DNA of 64,000 nt from Erigeron canadensis (GCF_010389155.1 NC_057763.1:45614645-45678644); one strand, 5' to 3'; counted from the first letter of the stretch, positions 12,820-25,348 are shown. A program made the numbers and translations. The notes: a model not told the origin generated them from the letters alone.

Positions 12820-12870
12820 ATCAGAATTCAGAAGGTCATATGCAAGACATGGGCTATGACCAAACCTAGC
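12003..12870. other. Intergenic with a possible SINE fragment and an A/T homopolymer pair
   Basis: No gene. Around 12254-12315 a TTGGTTCTAGTGGTGAAGGA box and a CACCGGTTCGTGGCTC box are spaced like pol III A and B boxes, so this may be a SINE fragment ending in A at 12317. At 12787-12815 a T run joins an A run directly, forming a simple hairpin. Confidence 0.45.
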
Positions 12871-12879
12871 TAGGCAATG

Positions 12880-13200
12880 AATTTAGTTAAGTCAACCAAA
12901 ATCTCCGCGTATGGAACATCTGTTATATAGATATTGTTAAGATAAATGTTAACAAGCTACTCTTAGTACTCATAAACACTCCTTGGTAGATCCGCAAAAA
13001 CAAATTTAGTTAGACCTGATAATTACTATATATGATTCTTGGAAATGAATCTATATATAGAAGAAATTACCCAAGATGCAGGGCACATTGACACTTTTTG
13101 CTTGCTGAGTTGATCATTGATAAGAGGCGTGGTAGCTTATAGCGCATCACAAGGTAATGGGATGAGTTATGAAGCAACACGTAGAAGAGTCATCAAGCCA
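12880..13200 (-). pseudogene. Decayed third NCL copy (relics of the last two exons)
   Basis: Bases 12895-12985 align with NCL-B exon 7 at 13800-13930: the CTCATAAACACTCCTTGGTAGAT stretch is followed, as in the live gene, by CCGCAAAAACAAA. Bases 13090-13190 align with NCL-B exon 6 at 14045-14140 (TTGCTTGCTGAGTTGATC against TTGGCTTGCTGAATTAATC). Exon order, orientation and the intervening intron are preserved. Indels and stops destroy the frame and the rest of the gene is missing. It lies about 0.5 kb downstream of NCL-B. Confidence 0.8.
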
Positions 13201-13673
13201 AGCTCAACAGGGTTCAACTACAAAACCGTATGGTAGCTAGTGATAGACGGAGTAACCCATTAAGTTTTATATAGAGAGTTATATTAACTTCCAATGTGTG
13301 GGATATATATGTGGGTTTAATCACACCTACCACAATATTAAACTTATAGGAATGCAGTTTACGACTACAGATTGGCACTTTCACTGTCATTTATACTTGA
13401 AACTAAACTTCACTGTCATAAACACTCCAAATTGGGCTTAAAACTTAGCCTTGTCATAAAAGAGTATGTAATACGAATACATACAATATAGATATGAATC
13501 AATAAAATTAATAACTCGATATATTACATGATACAATTGTATATATCGTACACCAACAATCTTTGTGGCAAATGAACAAACTGATACCTTAAAGAGGAAT
13601 GCGAACAAAAATTTCGAATATAAGATACACTACTGTAGGTATGTAGCATTTATCTTATACATGTAGCCTATCA
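13201..13673. other. 3' flank of NCL-B
   Basis: Short AT-rich non-coding interval, probably holding the NCL-B 3' UTR. No repeat end or ORF was recognised. Confidence 0.6.
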
Positions 13674-16600
13674 TCACCAACCCCAAACGGCGGTAAGAAG
13701 ATACAACATAAGTAGTGACAGAGGGTACATTAGATAACCCACGTAACCGGTCCAAAGTGGGAAAACTGTCCTCGTACTAGTGAACACTCCCATTACTCCA
13801 CATATGATCAACACAACTAGAACTTCCGCGGATACATCCCATGGCAAATCTCTTATCCACACTGTCAATAGAAATGTGGATAAACTACTCATACTGCTCA
13901 TGAACACTCCTGAATAGATCTGCAAAAACAAAACCAGTAAGGTCTCGTTTAACATTTATTAGTCCTTTTTCATCTAATAAGAGGATATAGATGAACAGAA
14001 GCAATTAAATATCTACCTGAGAAAGAGTTAAAGAGGCCGCACGTTGAGTCTTTTGGCTTGCTGAATTAATCGTTGATACGAGACGTGGAATGTTTATGGC
14101 ACACGGTATTACAACGTATGGGATCAGGAATGAAGGGACATTTGCTAGAGTAGCAAAACCCACAACATTCATTATAAGTGGGAGGGCAACGAGAGCCGTC
14201 ACAGATGTCCCAAGGACTACCAAAGCCAGAGCCTCCAAATAGTCCCAAATTGATGTTTTTGCATTAATTTTCTTCTTAGGTATCAAAGCCGCTTGTTGTT
14301 CTTCATCTGCATCCTACAAATATATGGCCACTTAATTTACTGCCTAACCTTCTATGGGAAATGATAAGTGTCCTAAAAATATATATAAAAGTAGTTACCG
14401 TGGCTTGAGGCTTGACGAAGAAACTAAGGGGGTTGTAATCGTTCTTGGAGAGAGATTTCCTGGCATCTTGGAGCCATTTCTTCATAATTCTAACAAACTC
14501 ATCCTCTGTAATAAATTCGTCGCCTGAGATGTCAAGTTGATCCATGACTCTATCCACAAGATCATCGCTTAGTTCACCATCAGCTTGGACTTGTATTCCT
14601 AAAAGTAAGGTTTTCAACTCGGCATTCGTCACTTTACCATCATGATTTTTGTCAAGTCCCTTGTAAAGGCTGCATATATATAAAGGCAACAAAATTTCTC
14701 ATGTATAAGCCACTTGTCCAATTAATTATGTGCATAATTAAAAATAATAATAATAACTTTGAGGCAGGTATGATGTATTTACTCTTTTATTAGAGTGACA
14801 TTTGCTGTTCCATTTGTAGATAGTAATTTCAATAATTTGTTCTTGACAAATTTTTGTGTCACATAGTCAAATCTTCTGTTCTGGATCCACGGTTGGAAGA
14901 TCTACAACATCATAAATTGGAAACATTTTTATTCAATTCATTGAAATAACAAACTTTAATATATGTTGTAAGACCATATATATATAACTGAGAAGTAGAG
15001 TAATTAAGAAGCTAGGTAGGTAACCTGATACACTATGTAAGCAATGAAGAAAGACAATGTGATGATAAGAGCGATGAACTCTACGACACGGGTTACTGAA
15101 TCCGAATTGATGATTTGTGGGAGTTGAAGAATAAGAAATGGGATCATCGAGACGAGCATGATTCTTGCAGTGGAGCTTGTTTCGGTATCAGTTGTGAGCC
15201 CATATGCTGTACATTTGAGAAACAAGTGATCGATAACAAATTAAGAAAAAGTAGCTAACTAATTAAAACCAAAGCATAAAAATAGTACTGATGTACTATG
15301 TTAGTTCATCGATCATTAATACAAGTAATTAGCTAGCAAGCTAGGTGATGATGGAATTGAACCTGTTAATTTGGTTAGAAATGAGGGGTCTTCTTCGAAA
15401 GGTTGGGGTGATATGGTGTCATCATCATCTGCAAGATCGTAGCTTCCGAAAACAATGACAGAGGGCCAAATGAGAGTTAGGCTCAAGGTTGCTGATCCTG
15501 CTAGCACACTCATTCCCATCCCGGCATTAAAAGAGGCACCCTGGTCTTCGCTTGATAATCCCGACTCTGGAAATATAGTCATATAATTTAAAACGTACAT
15601 TATCTATCAAACACCTAGCTATTCATAATATGTCGATCGTTTTCATGAATATATACGAGTAATATAATTGTGTGTTCAATTCGTACATACAAATTAACAT
15701 ACATGCATATCTTAAATAAAAATTCTTATCATTATGGCATTATACATACCCCGGCCCGTATTCCATTTGTCCACAAAAAAGTATTAAACCCATATATAAT
15801 CTCTTGGTTCATATAGCTAGGTTATTCCAAATAATACTAGCTAAATTAACATCAAGTTTCTTTGGATGGATCCATTAATTCGATCATTTTGAGTTTTTAT
15901 CAAATAATAATCAAGTACTCAAAAGTCTTTCATTGAGAAAAAGAAAAAGAAAAAAAGTTAATGCATGATATAATCATGTTTATATATATCTAGCTACTAT
16001 TTCATGATGAAATGAAAGGGTAGGTGAGTTCGAAACAAGTGGGTCAAGTAGTTATATACCACCAAAAAGATATATGCCGTAGCTCTATCATCTCCCATGA
16101 CATACTCTTGGCTGGTGCAAGTGCATTGCATGAAAAATGAACCTTCGCTTGGTCAAAGTATAATTAAATCCTTGTTTGACTTTTTTTTTTTTAATTATTT
16201 ATGTTAATTATAATGTATTATGTATCTAAAACTCTAAAGAGTTATATGTATCGATGTTGGCATTATTTATGATCGAATTTACGATATTCACGTATTCTTT
16301 TATACGTACAAGATTGTGCGTTCTCAGCTCGATCATTGATTCATTGTACAAAAAAAGTCAATGATAATAAAAGTCAAACGGCCGTTGTTTCGACAATTTA
16401 TGATGTCAATAATAATATTATAAACAATATCAGAAAACTGTCAAATTGGCATGGAGAAAAAAGTATATTTATTCACAAATAATTAAATTCCCTTTCAAAA
16501 AAATAAATAAATATAACGAGTATATAATTATTGTACGTGATTAGTATCGCTAATTACATATTAAGTTATCACATGGCAAATTCATATTCATAATGGACAA

Positions 16601-17390
16601 AAAAGCTGACAACGAACTCCCGCATGTGAAAAAGGAACCAAAAAAACAACCACCAACCAATAAACAAAGGATTTGAAAAATATTTAGCATTTTAAACTTC
16701 CCACTTGTAAACAATATACAAAAAACATGGATGAGGTTTTTTTTCCCAGATTTATTTAACTAAAATATTTTGATATGGATATGGTTGGCTAATCAATATT
16801 TATCTTGATGACTATTTTATAAAACTTTTCTCAACAACTCCTCTCTTGTATATTTCATCATTTGGTTTAACTTATAAATTAAACTTTATGAAACTTGGCA
16901 AATGGCAAAAGAACAATTTACATAATATTTTAGTAGTATATTAATTATTAATTGAATGTTTCTGACAAATACTACACAAAAAATAGAAGTAGAATAAAAT
17001 TTCTGCAGAAAATTGAATAAAGATAAATGAAAATTAACAAAAAATAATACTGTAATATAATAATGAGAATAGGAAGCTAGATATGAAGGGTAGCTTACGG
17101 AGGATGAGGAAAAGCATTGGGAAGTTAGCTAGAATATGGAACAAACTGGCACCGAAGATACCCGGCCCAATAAGAGCAAAGAACTTATCCGACCCATTTG
17201 AAATATAACTTTGACCCAAAGACATCAAGTATTGATAAACCACAATCAAGAAAAGTGTTCCCCAAATACCACTTGTACATGGCAAGAACCCATATTGTGG
17301 TTCACATGTCACCGATGTTGCTCCCTCTACTTTCCCACTAAAACTCACCAAGCTTGCCAAAAATATTATACATACACCATATATTTTCAT
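13674..17390 (-). CDS. NCL-type Na+/Ca2+ exchanger-like protein with EF-hands, copy B
   Basis: Exons 17390-17099, 15566-15363, 15206-15025, 14901-14783, 14669-14399, 14313-14017 and 13919-13674 join in phase to 536 aa, ending AVWGW-stop. Exons 3, 4, 5 and 7 have exactly the same lengths as in copy A (182, 119, 271 and 246 nt), proving tandem duplication. It has a signal peptide, the CEPQYGFLPC segment, the first membrane half, the acidic loop ADDDDTISPQPFEEDPS, an EF-hand pair (DKNHDGKVTNAE and DISGDEFITEDE) and the second membrane half. As in copy A, the alpha-repeat acids are replaced: ANFPM at 89-92 and an Arg at 433 (NIPRLV). The N-terminal linker and intron 1 (about 1.5 kb against 0.12 kb in A) differ most. 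Expected on the vacuolar or plasma membrane; real exchange activity is uncertain. Confidence 0.93.
15567..17098. other. Long intron 1 of NCL-B
   Basis: About 1.5 kb of AT-rich intron where the paralogue has 117 bp. No ORF or clear transposon ends were seen, but the size difference suggests an old insertion. Confidence 0.6.
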
Positions 17391-18875
17391 CTTTGATCTT
17401 TCTCACGCTTTTCCTATCGGGCTAATTAGATAAAACCTCGCTGCCAATGAGGTCGTTAATTAGAATCCTGACCTTGAAAGGCCAGTTTGGGTTGGGTTGG
17501 GTAGCGTAGGGACGGTTTTTGGAAGCACCTTAATTGGCCTCAATATACGTACGTTTACTGGTTCGAGTGGATGTATACTATGAAGAAGATATTATCAAGA
17601 TTAAAGTAAAGGAAGAAAATGGTCGTAGAGGTTTTCTAGGATTTTAGAACCTTTGTTGGGTATTTAAAGGGGTTAGTTTTTGAATACATTCAGATATTAT
17701 GAAGACAAAGTCGTTTCATGTACCTTATAGGAACGTGACAAATGGTTGAATATAGCCAGTTGCATTTTATTATTATAATTATCATATACATGAAGTTGTA
17801 TTTTTTTTTTAATTTTTATTCAGAACGACGTATTAATTTATTAGTGGTTATAATCCTAACAGTGACATACAAACAGAAAGTATGCTAGATGTTGGAACCA
17901 AAAGCCAAGGGTGAGATGACACAGCCTTCACGTATTCGAAAGGGTAAATGTTCGAAACCATGAAGAATTGAGATTCAATTTTTGGTTTTAAGTCAATATC
18001 TCCTCCCCAAGTGGCCACTTGATCTAAGAACAAGTAGTTATAAAATTGTAATTAATTAACCTGAAACTAAAGAATCTTTCTAAAACTATAGCTAGTAATG
18101 ATTAATTTTGATATTATTAAGGGTTAATGCGCTACATAGAGGCTAATAGTTAGAAATTTGTGTTAGCTCATGTAACACAAGTCAAAAGCTAGTTTATATA
18201 AATGAATGATGACGTACAACTTATATAAAAGTTAACAAAACTTTTATGAATTGCTTAGGATAAAATCGCTACTGAAAGAATCGAATTTTCAAAGTGTCAA
18301 TTTCATAAAAGTTTGACAATTAGGTGATTAGAAAACAAAACAAACATCATAGCTCATCGGAAAACGAAAGGAAAAGGAGGAAAAGGTAAAAAGAAAAGAG
18401 AAAGGTACTGGCTGGCATATGTAAAATGAAAATTCAACGATAGTGTGAGCAGGTGAGATGACAACGTGATCAAATAGGGCTGCTAAAAGATCAACATTTA
18501 TTTGTGGCAAAATGATCTATATCAAAGACTTTACTTAAGCTTAGGTACTGTCACTTTAAAAAAAATTATAAATTAAATCTTTAAATTTGATAAACATACA
18601 TAGCCCCCCTGAATTTTACATAACATCACCAAAATTTTACATAATCCCCCCTATTTTACCTAAGATAGATACTACATATTTTACCTAACATTTCCCTTTT
18701 ATTTATATATCATTTTATTTTATTTATTTTTGGATTGTATCTAAAAGGAATACTTATTATTTTATAATTTATTGGCATGTAAATCTACGTGTGTAGTCGT
18801 GTATCTCTAAGCTATTACCTATAGGAAAATAGTATCCTTAAAATTTTGATAATAATACCATTATTATATAATATA
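17391..18875. other. Upstream of NCL-B; two unexplained exon-like ORFs
   Basis: The first few hundred bases should hold the NCL-B promoter. Further out, minus-strand ORFs at 18510-18400 (INVDLLAALFDHVVISPAHT, then a GT donor) and 18033-17848 (FLDQVATWGGDIDLKPKIES, then VSNIYPFEYVKAVSSHPW) have protein-like composition but no family I recognise. They could be exons of a degraded gene. Confidence 0.4.
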
Positions 18876-20900
18876 CTAGGTCTATTACCCGCACGATGTG
18901 CGGCTGTTTAAAAAAGTTGTTCATATTGTTTAGTTATATGAGTATAAATAACAATTTGTAACAATTATAACTTGTATTTTAAGCAGGTATATACAAATCT
19001 ATATTTATCGGTAATGGAAATATTTATATATAATGATATATATAAATACAAAATATAACTGTTATTATTTAACTATTAATTAGTCGATTATAAGTTATAC
19101 CAGCCTTTTAGGACACTAACGTGTTATCATCAAATATTCATTTTAATACCACATATTATACTTCATGCAATGTTAATAAACATGAAATTAAATTAAAGTG
19201 TAATGTAAGGTAAGACCATAACAACTACTCGTATTATTTTTGCAAACTGATATGTAATCCATTAGAATTTCATCACATTCATTCAAAATAGAATACTTTA
19301 GTAGAATTTAAGTCATCAAATAATGAAATTCGTAAAAGATGAAAAGCTTTAAAGACAAACCAAATTAAAATTACAATTAGATTATAAACAACAAATCTAT
19401 TATTCAAATTTAAGTTAAATTCAAAATGTCTTCATGTTTTTTTTTTCGAAAAAGTAAGATCACCTTATAGTAATTTAAAACTCAAAATCACTTGCAAAAG
19501 CAAATAGTATAAAAATGGTGACATTGGTATAGAAAGTTTATGTCAATCAAGATTAAATCAGAATGCTAACACAACAACGTTTATCTAAAAAAGAAATTGT
19601 TCATATTGAGATAAAAATAACCAAATAAATGACATCTAGAAAGGTAAAACTCGAGTTCACAAATAGAAGCGTTAATACAAAGCTGAAATGAAAATTAAAA
19701 AAAAATCATAAAGATGTTGATAGGATAAAAAACCAACTTAGATGAGGATGATGAGGATGATGAATAAGGTATAAAAAAAGAATCAAAAATAAATAAAAAC
19801 GGAATTTGCATATCTCATACGAAACTTCAAAAGTGTGTTTCTTTGAGTAGCTAATATCACATTCATAGATATATGATTAATATCAGATTAATACTAAAAT
19901 AATTAGAGGAGGGAAACAAAATATTTGCCAAAGAAAACAAATATCTCACGTTAAATAATATCTTGGATTTTTAGTTTTATTTCATTTTTTTACATAATTA
20001 AATTATTGGCAAAAAATTATAAAAATGTCACATAGGATTAAGGCTTATGTGTCGATATTATAAAATAGGTTTGCGTTGTAGGACCTCTAGGATCATTCGG
20101 ATTCCTATTGTTTTAATAAATATATATATATATATATTAGTGCTCAGTCTCGTCCATTAAACGAATAGTCTCAAAATATATAAATCTTATAATAATTGTG
20201 AAACAAAAAGTGTATGGTCAATATCACAACTTAATGAATACGAAAGATAAAGAAGAAACATATAAAAATTAACTACATATAAATAATTATTTTAGTTTAC
20301 CTTTTTTTTTCCAACTTTAGTTAAATAAAAAGAGAAACAAAAAGTATATAACCAATATCACAACTTAATCAATACGAAAGTTAAAGAAGAAACATATGAA
20401 ATTAACTCCATATAAATATTGATTTCAGTTTACATTTTTTTTTTCAACTTTAGTTTAAATAAAAAGAGAAACAAAAAGTGTAGAGTATATAATTTGAAAA
20501 ATACATACCTATTCATCAACAAAGACCATCTGTAACGTTTTGATTTTCTTCAGGTTGTTCTACTCCGAAACAGTTCATACATGCACAACACGAAGTCGTA
20601 GATGATGGCTAACATGTGTTGGCTGGAGATATTCAAGATGAACTAATGTGGTATTATTTTTTGTTGTTGAAGAATAAGCCATAATAATGGACAACAAACT
20701 AAATTAAAAGAGATAATAATAACAATAACATAAGAAATCAATGTTAAATAATAATAATAATGATTAAATATGAACAAATTATATAAATAAAAAAACTTTT
20801 TTGGTAGTCGATCGTAGCTCCGTTTTTTTTTATTTTGTTGTAGGTTTTTCTTAAGGTTGAGAATATGTGATTGTTTTTCTAGGTGGTATATATATATAGA
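18876..20900 (-). mobile_element. Candidate non-autonomous Helitron, about 2.0 kb
   Basis: On the minus strand the 3' end shows the hairpin CCGCAC-ATC-GTGCGG, nine further bases, CTAG and then T (plus 18875-18900). A matching 5' end, A then TCTATATATATACCACC, lies at 20900. Helitrons start with TC, end in CTRR after a hairpin, and sit between A and T. There is no Rep/helicase ORF, so it is non-autonomous if real. The 3' end is convincing; the 5' end is a best guess. Confidence 0.5.
20203..20470. repeat. Two tandem copies of an unit of about 133 bp
   Basis: A block beginning GAAACAAAAAGT, continuing through CAATATCACAACTTAAT and AAAGAAGAAACATAT, and ending in a T run plus CAACTTTAGTT, is repeated at about 20335 with a few substitutions. 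The start of a third copy follows at 20467. Confidence 0.8.
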
Positions 20901-22252
20901 TAATAATAATAAAGATTTATTTATAAGATATTTTTATTAAAGGTCAGCCATTTTTATTAAATAAATATTTAAAAAATAGAGAATTAATAAGGATGGAGTA
21001 TTAGGCTAAAGAAGGGAGATTAGGGGTGTCAAGTGTACCCCCAACCTTCTCTTTTAGTTATATTATAGATTATTATATAAAGTTATTATTAGCAAAACCC
21101 TTAACTTATACCAATCCTAATACCCGTACAATGTACGGTAGGTATATAGATTGTATTATAAATAAATTCGAATATACCTCATGCATGATTGTGAGTACGA
21201 AATATATTGTGGCTAAAGTAAATGAATAATCGAAGCTAAATTATAATAAACAGTGATGATAAATATAATATATATTTAGTTAGAGTTTGAAATTTACCTT
21301 AAATTTTAATAACCACATTAAAATCGGAACTTGTAAGCATAGTGAATGATGACAAATAACCTTGTGATTTCGGATTGTAAACTCAAAATTTTTTATTCTT
21401 TATGTTAATAACTTATTATAATCAATATAAGTAATAGGAGTTGAATAATTGAGAACGAAAAAGAAACAATTTATTAATGATAAAACGATCAATCAAATAA
21501 TGTTATAACGTCTTTTGTATTAATAAGCCAAGAGTTAGAGTTTAATTCAAAGTCTAATAAGGAAATTAAATTTATATACAACTAAAAAAACTAATTTAAC
21601 AAAATAAATATAACTAAAAAGGACACGTGTCGATCAAATATTACGTCATGTGTCGTTTCAAAAACATGTCAATCATGTTTCAGTTTTTTTTTTGAACAGT
21701 TAGTCGGTATTCGGCATCAGGGAAACACCTCGCCGTATAATGGTGAAACTCTGCACGTACTCTAGACTATGAGATGCAGACCATAAGCCATTACAGGTGA
21801 TTCAGGGAAAAAACCCACAGACTTATCACTCCTAAGAGTCGAACCCAAGACCTGTGAGAAAAACTAGAGATACATCTGTCAGTTGAACTAATTTCATTTG
21901 CAATTTTGTTTCAGTTTATTGGTAGATACATAACACTAATATACGGGGCTTAATATTGTAACTTTATAATGCTATATACAGAACACTGACATGTAAGGTC
22001 TTAATATAGAAACAATTTCCAAATGGTCGAAAACACAAAATTGGATAGCATTTCTAGTTGTGTTGGGTGGCATGCGGTTTTGATCAAGAAGTAACACCTT
22101 TAATCATTTTTTGCTTTTTTTTTTATATAAAAAATATTAAATGAAGTTTTTAGGGCTTTATTAAGATCTATCATTAAAAACCAGTTTTGAAAGCAAATGT
22201 TTCTATTCCAAAGCCACGTGGTGTTGAAATTACACCTTAATTGAGTATTTAC

Positions 22253-22480
22253 TTAATTTAGTTTATTGTGGGACTTGAGTTGTAAAAAGAATAAGAATGA
22301 AGGACTGAAGCTGTCAATAGTATTGAAGATAAGAAGACAGGGACTAAAGCTTGGTGAAGGACAAACTTTGAGGGCCATTCTAGAAGAGTTATTGGCTATA
22401 TAAACTGACATTGCTGCTGCTGCTAATACCAACCCTAGAACATTCTCTTTGTAGCCTATATTACCATTGTCAATTGTCAT
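22253..22480 (-). CDS. Hypothetical small ORF, 75 codons
   Basis: A minus-strand ORF with a hydrophobic alanine-rich segment (VLGLVLAAAAMSVYIANNSS) and a Ser/Pro/Phe-rich tail. It is not recognised. The segment could be a membrane helix, but such ORFs arise by chance in AT-rich DNA and there is no conservation evidence. Low confidence. Confidence 0.2.
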   Translation of the reverse strand: MTIDNGNIGYKENVLGLVLAAAAMSVYIANNSSRMALKVCPSPSFSPCLLIFNTIDSFSPSFLFFLQLKSHNKLN

Positions 22481-22984
22481 AGATTAACCGTTATTCCTTT
22501 GTACGATCATCTTCTTCATTCCTTTACAATGTAATCAACAACTTTTATTCTCCGAAGAATATCACTTTTGGGTATTTTCTTATTATGTATTTGAACCTAT
22601 TTTTATTTTTTTTAATGGATAAATCATACAGGCAATTAGTTATGTATTTTGTCTATCTATTTATGATTACAACTATGTTTCTTGCTTAAATATCAATTTT
22701 GATCTTGACTATTGATTTTAATTTAAAGGTCAAAATTCACAACTTTACTATATAGTTACCTATAACTTTAGAGAATCTCAATCCGATAATTATAGTCAAA
22801 AGTCAAAACTCATCTCTATTACTTTATAAAAACGATCACACTATCCCTCATAACATTTTTTAACACTCTCTCTAAAAAAAACCTATGAGAAATGACTATT
22901 CTACCCTTAATGAATTGATTAATTCTCACTTTTTTTCTCCATTAATTTAAACATTTTCACTTAAAATACCTATAATACCTTTTT

Positions 22985-23115
22985 TACATTAATTATTTTT
23001 ACAATAATAACCACACCGTCACCACCCGTCACGCCGCCACCACTAACAACCACCGCCGCCAACACCGCACCGTCACTACCAGTACCACCGCTGTATTGTG
23101 CGGGTAAAATACTAG
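22985..23115 (+). mobile_element. Helitron-like 3' terminus, plus strand
   Basis: A CCACC/CCGCC-rich tract (22995-23090) runs into a hairpin (CCGC...GCGG, 23088-23103) followed by GTAAAATA, CTAG and T. It is the mirror of the 11119 and 18876 ends. The 5' end was not found. Confidence 0.5.
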
Positions 23116-23357
23116 TTCTTTGTTAATTATTCTACGATTTTTTATTTTTGAACATTTATTCTACGTTTGTAATATTATTTAAGTACATCATGAAAGTTCC
23201 CATGAATGAATATATATTACTAAATAATTGTGACACACGGACACGTTTTTTTTTTTTAATTTATCCATTTTATGGTTAGTTTTCTTTACGTTCATGTTGT
23301 TTATTACTTTTTTTTTTATAACAATGATATCTCATGGATGAGGTTTTGCATCATCCA

Positions 23358-23567
23358 TTCCAGACTGGATGGAGATTCCTTAAAATTATAAATAACTTTA
23401 AAGGTAAAGTTGAAAGGATCTCGACCTTTGGATTGAAATTAAAGGTCAAGATTCAAAAATCATCTTTGAATCTTGACCATTGATTTTAATTCAAGGGTTG
23501 AGATTTACAACTTTACCCTTAAAGTTGTAAATAACTTTAGGGAATCTCAATTCTTCCGGACTACTCC
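23358..23567. mobile_element. Foldback/MITE element, about 210 bp hairpin
   Basis: The two halves are long inverted copies around a centre near 23460: GGAGATTCCTTAAAATTATA on the left matches the reverse complement of the AACTTTAGGGAATCTC end on the right, and AAGGTCAAGATTCAAA faces TTTGAATCTTGACC. The transcript would form a near-continuous stem of about 90 bp. One arm also occurs alone at 22716-22793. Confidence 0.8.
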
Positions 23568-25086
23568 GTAGCCATGCCAATATTCAAATCTCTTTGCGAG
23601 CTTGATATCTCATCAATTCATGGACAAAAGTTTCTTGAATTATCAAGGTCAACTGATTATTAAGGGTTATGAATATGCTGAGCAGTTATGTTAATCATTA
23701 GATTTAAATATGGTGATCCAAGGCTTCAAGAGACCAGTTTTTAATATGCCGTTTAATTACCGGCATGTCCATCAAGTTATTTTATAATTAAACAATTATT
23801 ACTTATAGATCTAACTATGTTAAAATGTCTATATTATCTTAAAATTTTGTAAATTGTCTATGTCATGTAATGAACTTCCAAATCTCGATTATAGGAAGTA
23901 CATGACCAAACAAAAACTTACATGTGACAGCTTATATCGTTGCCCCATATACCCGAATACATTCAATAGCCATAATTTAAAGTTCATTACATTACATAGA
24001 CATTTTACGAGATATTTACATAACATAGATATTTTAACATAGTTAGTTACATTCAAAATGATTGTACATTATCATAATAACAGCTTACGATGCGACTTAT
24101 ATATAAAAAAAATGTTATCCTCATACTGTATTTAAGACCTGGTAATAGACGTGAGAAAGTTGAAAGGAATGTTGGTCTTAAAAAGGTGACGGTACGTACC
24201 TTGATAGTTTTATGGATTTGATAATGCTCACATTGGGGCACTCTTTCCTTATAAATTTATAGTTGAAGCTACACGATCATCTATATATCACTAATTTATC
24301 ACTAATAATTTGTATGCCCCCCTAATTGATCCTATACTAATAAATCCTTCGGAATTAGATGACTCATTGAAAACGACTTAAATAAGTTAAAAACCTTCAA
24401 GTCGTGGTATTATTTTCAAATGCATTTTTACCGATTTATAAAATTCTGAAGAAGGCATACATAAGTTAGCATGTGCCATGTGGTATCCAATTTTGATCCG
24501 CCGGAACATTTGGGTCAATGAATTCAGTGCCATCAACCACGTTACATATGTCTCCTACTCTCATTAACAATAATTAAATCCATAGGAACTTTTATGATCT
24601 TGCTTATTCAACTGATTTATATATCTTAGATCTAAAATTCAAACCGAATAGTCTGATTTTTGTGGTTAGGTATAGGAAATGGGATTTTATTATTTTATAT
24701 CAGTTTGGTTCTGTTAATTTAAAAGTCTATCACGTTTTTGTGGGTTTAGGTTTGTTAAATTTAGCTTTGACTTCTAAAATGTTGATAAATAATTGTAAAT
24801 ACGTGACAAACATATTTGATATTTGAAAAACTAGATTTTGAAAATTTGTACATCAATTACAGTGAGTATTTTTTTAAATCAAGAAGAATATTAAATACAT
24901 ACCTAAATTAGAAAGGAGATAAGATTCTTACATATTCAGAACTTAATCGAATGACAAGTAACAGTCACTGTAATCTCAAAAATCTTGCCGTTCTCGAGGG
25001 GAATTCAGATTTATTGGCAAAAAGCCAAAAAGGCGAAGAAATAAAGTCTATTATCCCCATCAAATATATATATATATAGAGAGAGA
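23568..25086. other. Intergenic, no gene seen
   Basis: AT-rich DNA with only short unconserved ORFs. No transposon ends were recognised apart from the start of the long-TIR element at its right edge. Confidence 0.6.
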
Positions 25087-25348
25087 GGGGAAAGTTTATT
25101 TGAGAACTCACAAATAAAAAAGAACGCGAGAACAATTCTGGACCACTCATTTTCTTATATTTTTTCTCTCTTCCATTAAATAAGAAAATTCACCCAAATC
25201 ATTTAAAATGCTTTATCTCACAAACCGTAAATCGTTAGACGAAACAAAAAACATGGGTAGTCTTAAAATTTCGTCCTTTTTCATTAGAGATCCAATTCGA
25301 TATAATTTTGACGACTTTTTATTTTTCGTTTTTTTTTCCAATCGCGTT

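Larger units (their letters stand above)
20901..23357. other. Gene-poor repeat-derived interval
   Basis: Contains an eroded copy of the Helitron hairpin at 21117-21137 (ACCCGTACAATGTACGG), a moderately GC-rich block at 21690-21880 with the appearance of an old retroelement, a half copy of the 23.4-kb foldback arm at 22716-22793, and a GC-rich Helitron-like end at 23115. No confident gene. Confidence 0.55.

Noticed and set aside
21690..21880. Possible gene fragment in a GC-richer block
   Set aside because: All frames contain stops and the block resembles old retroelement or SINE sequence with a primer-site-like GAACCCAAGACC, but ends cannot be defined.
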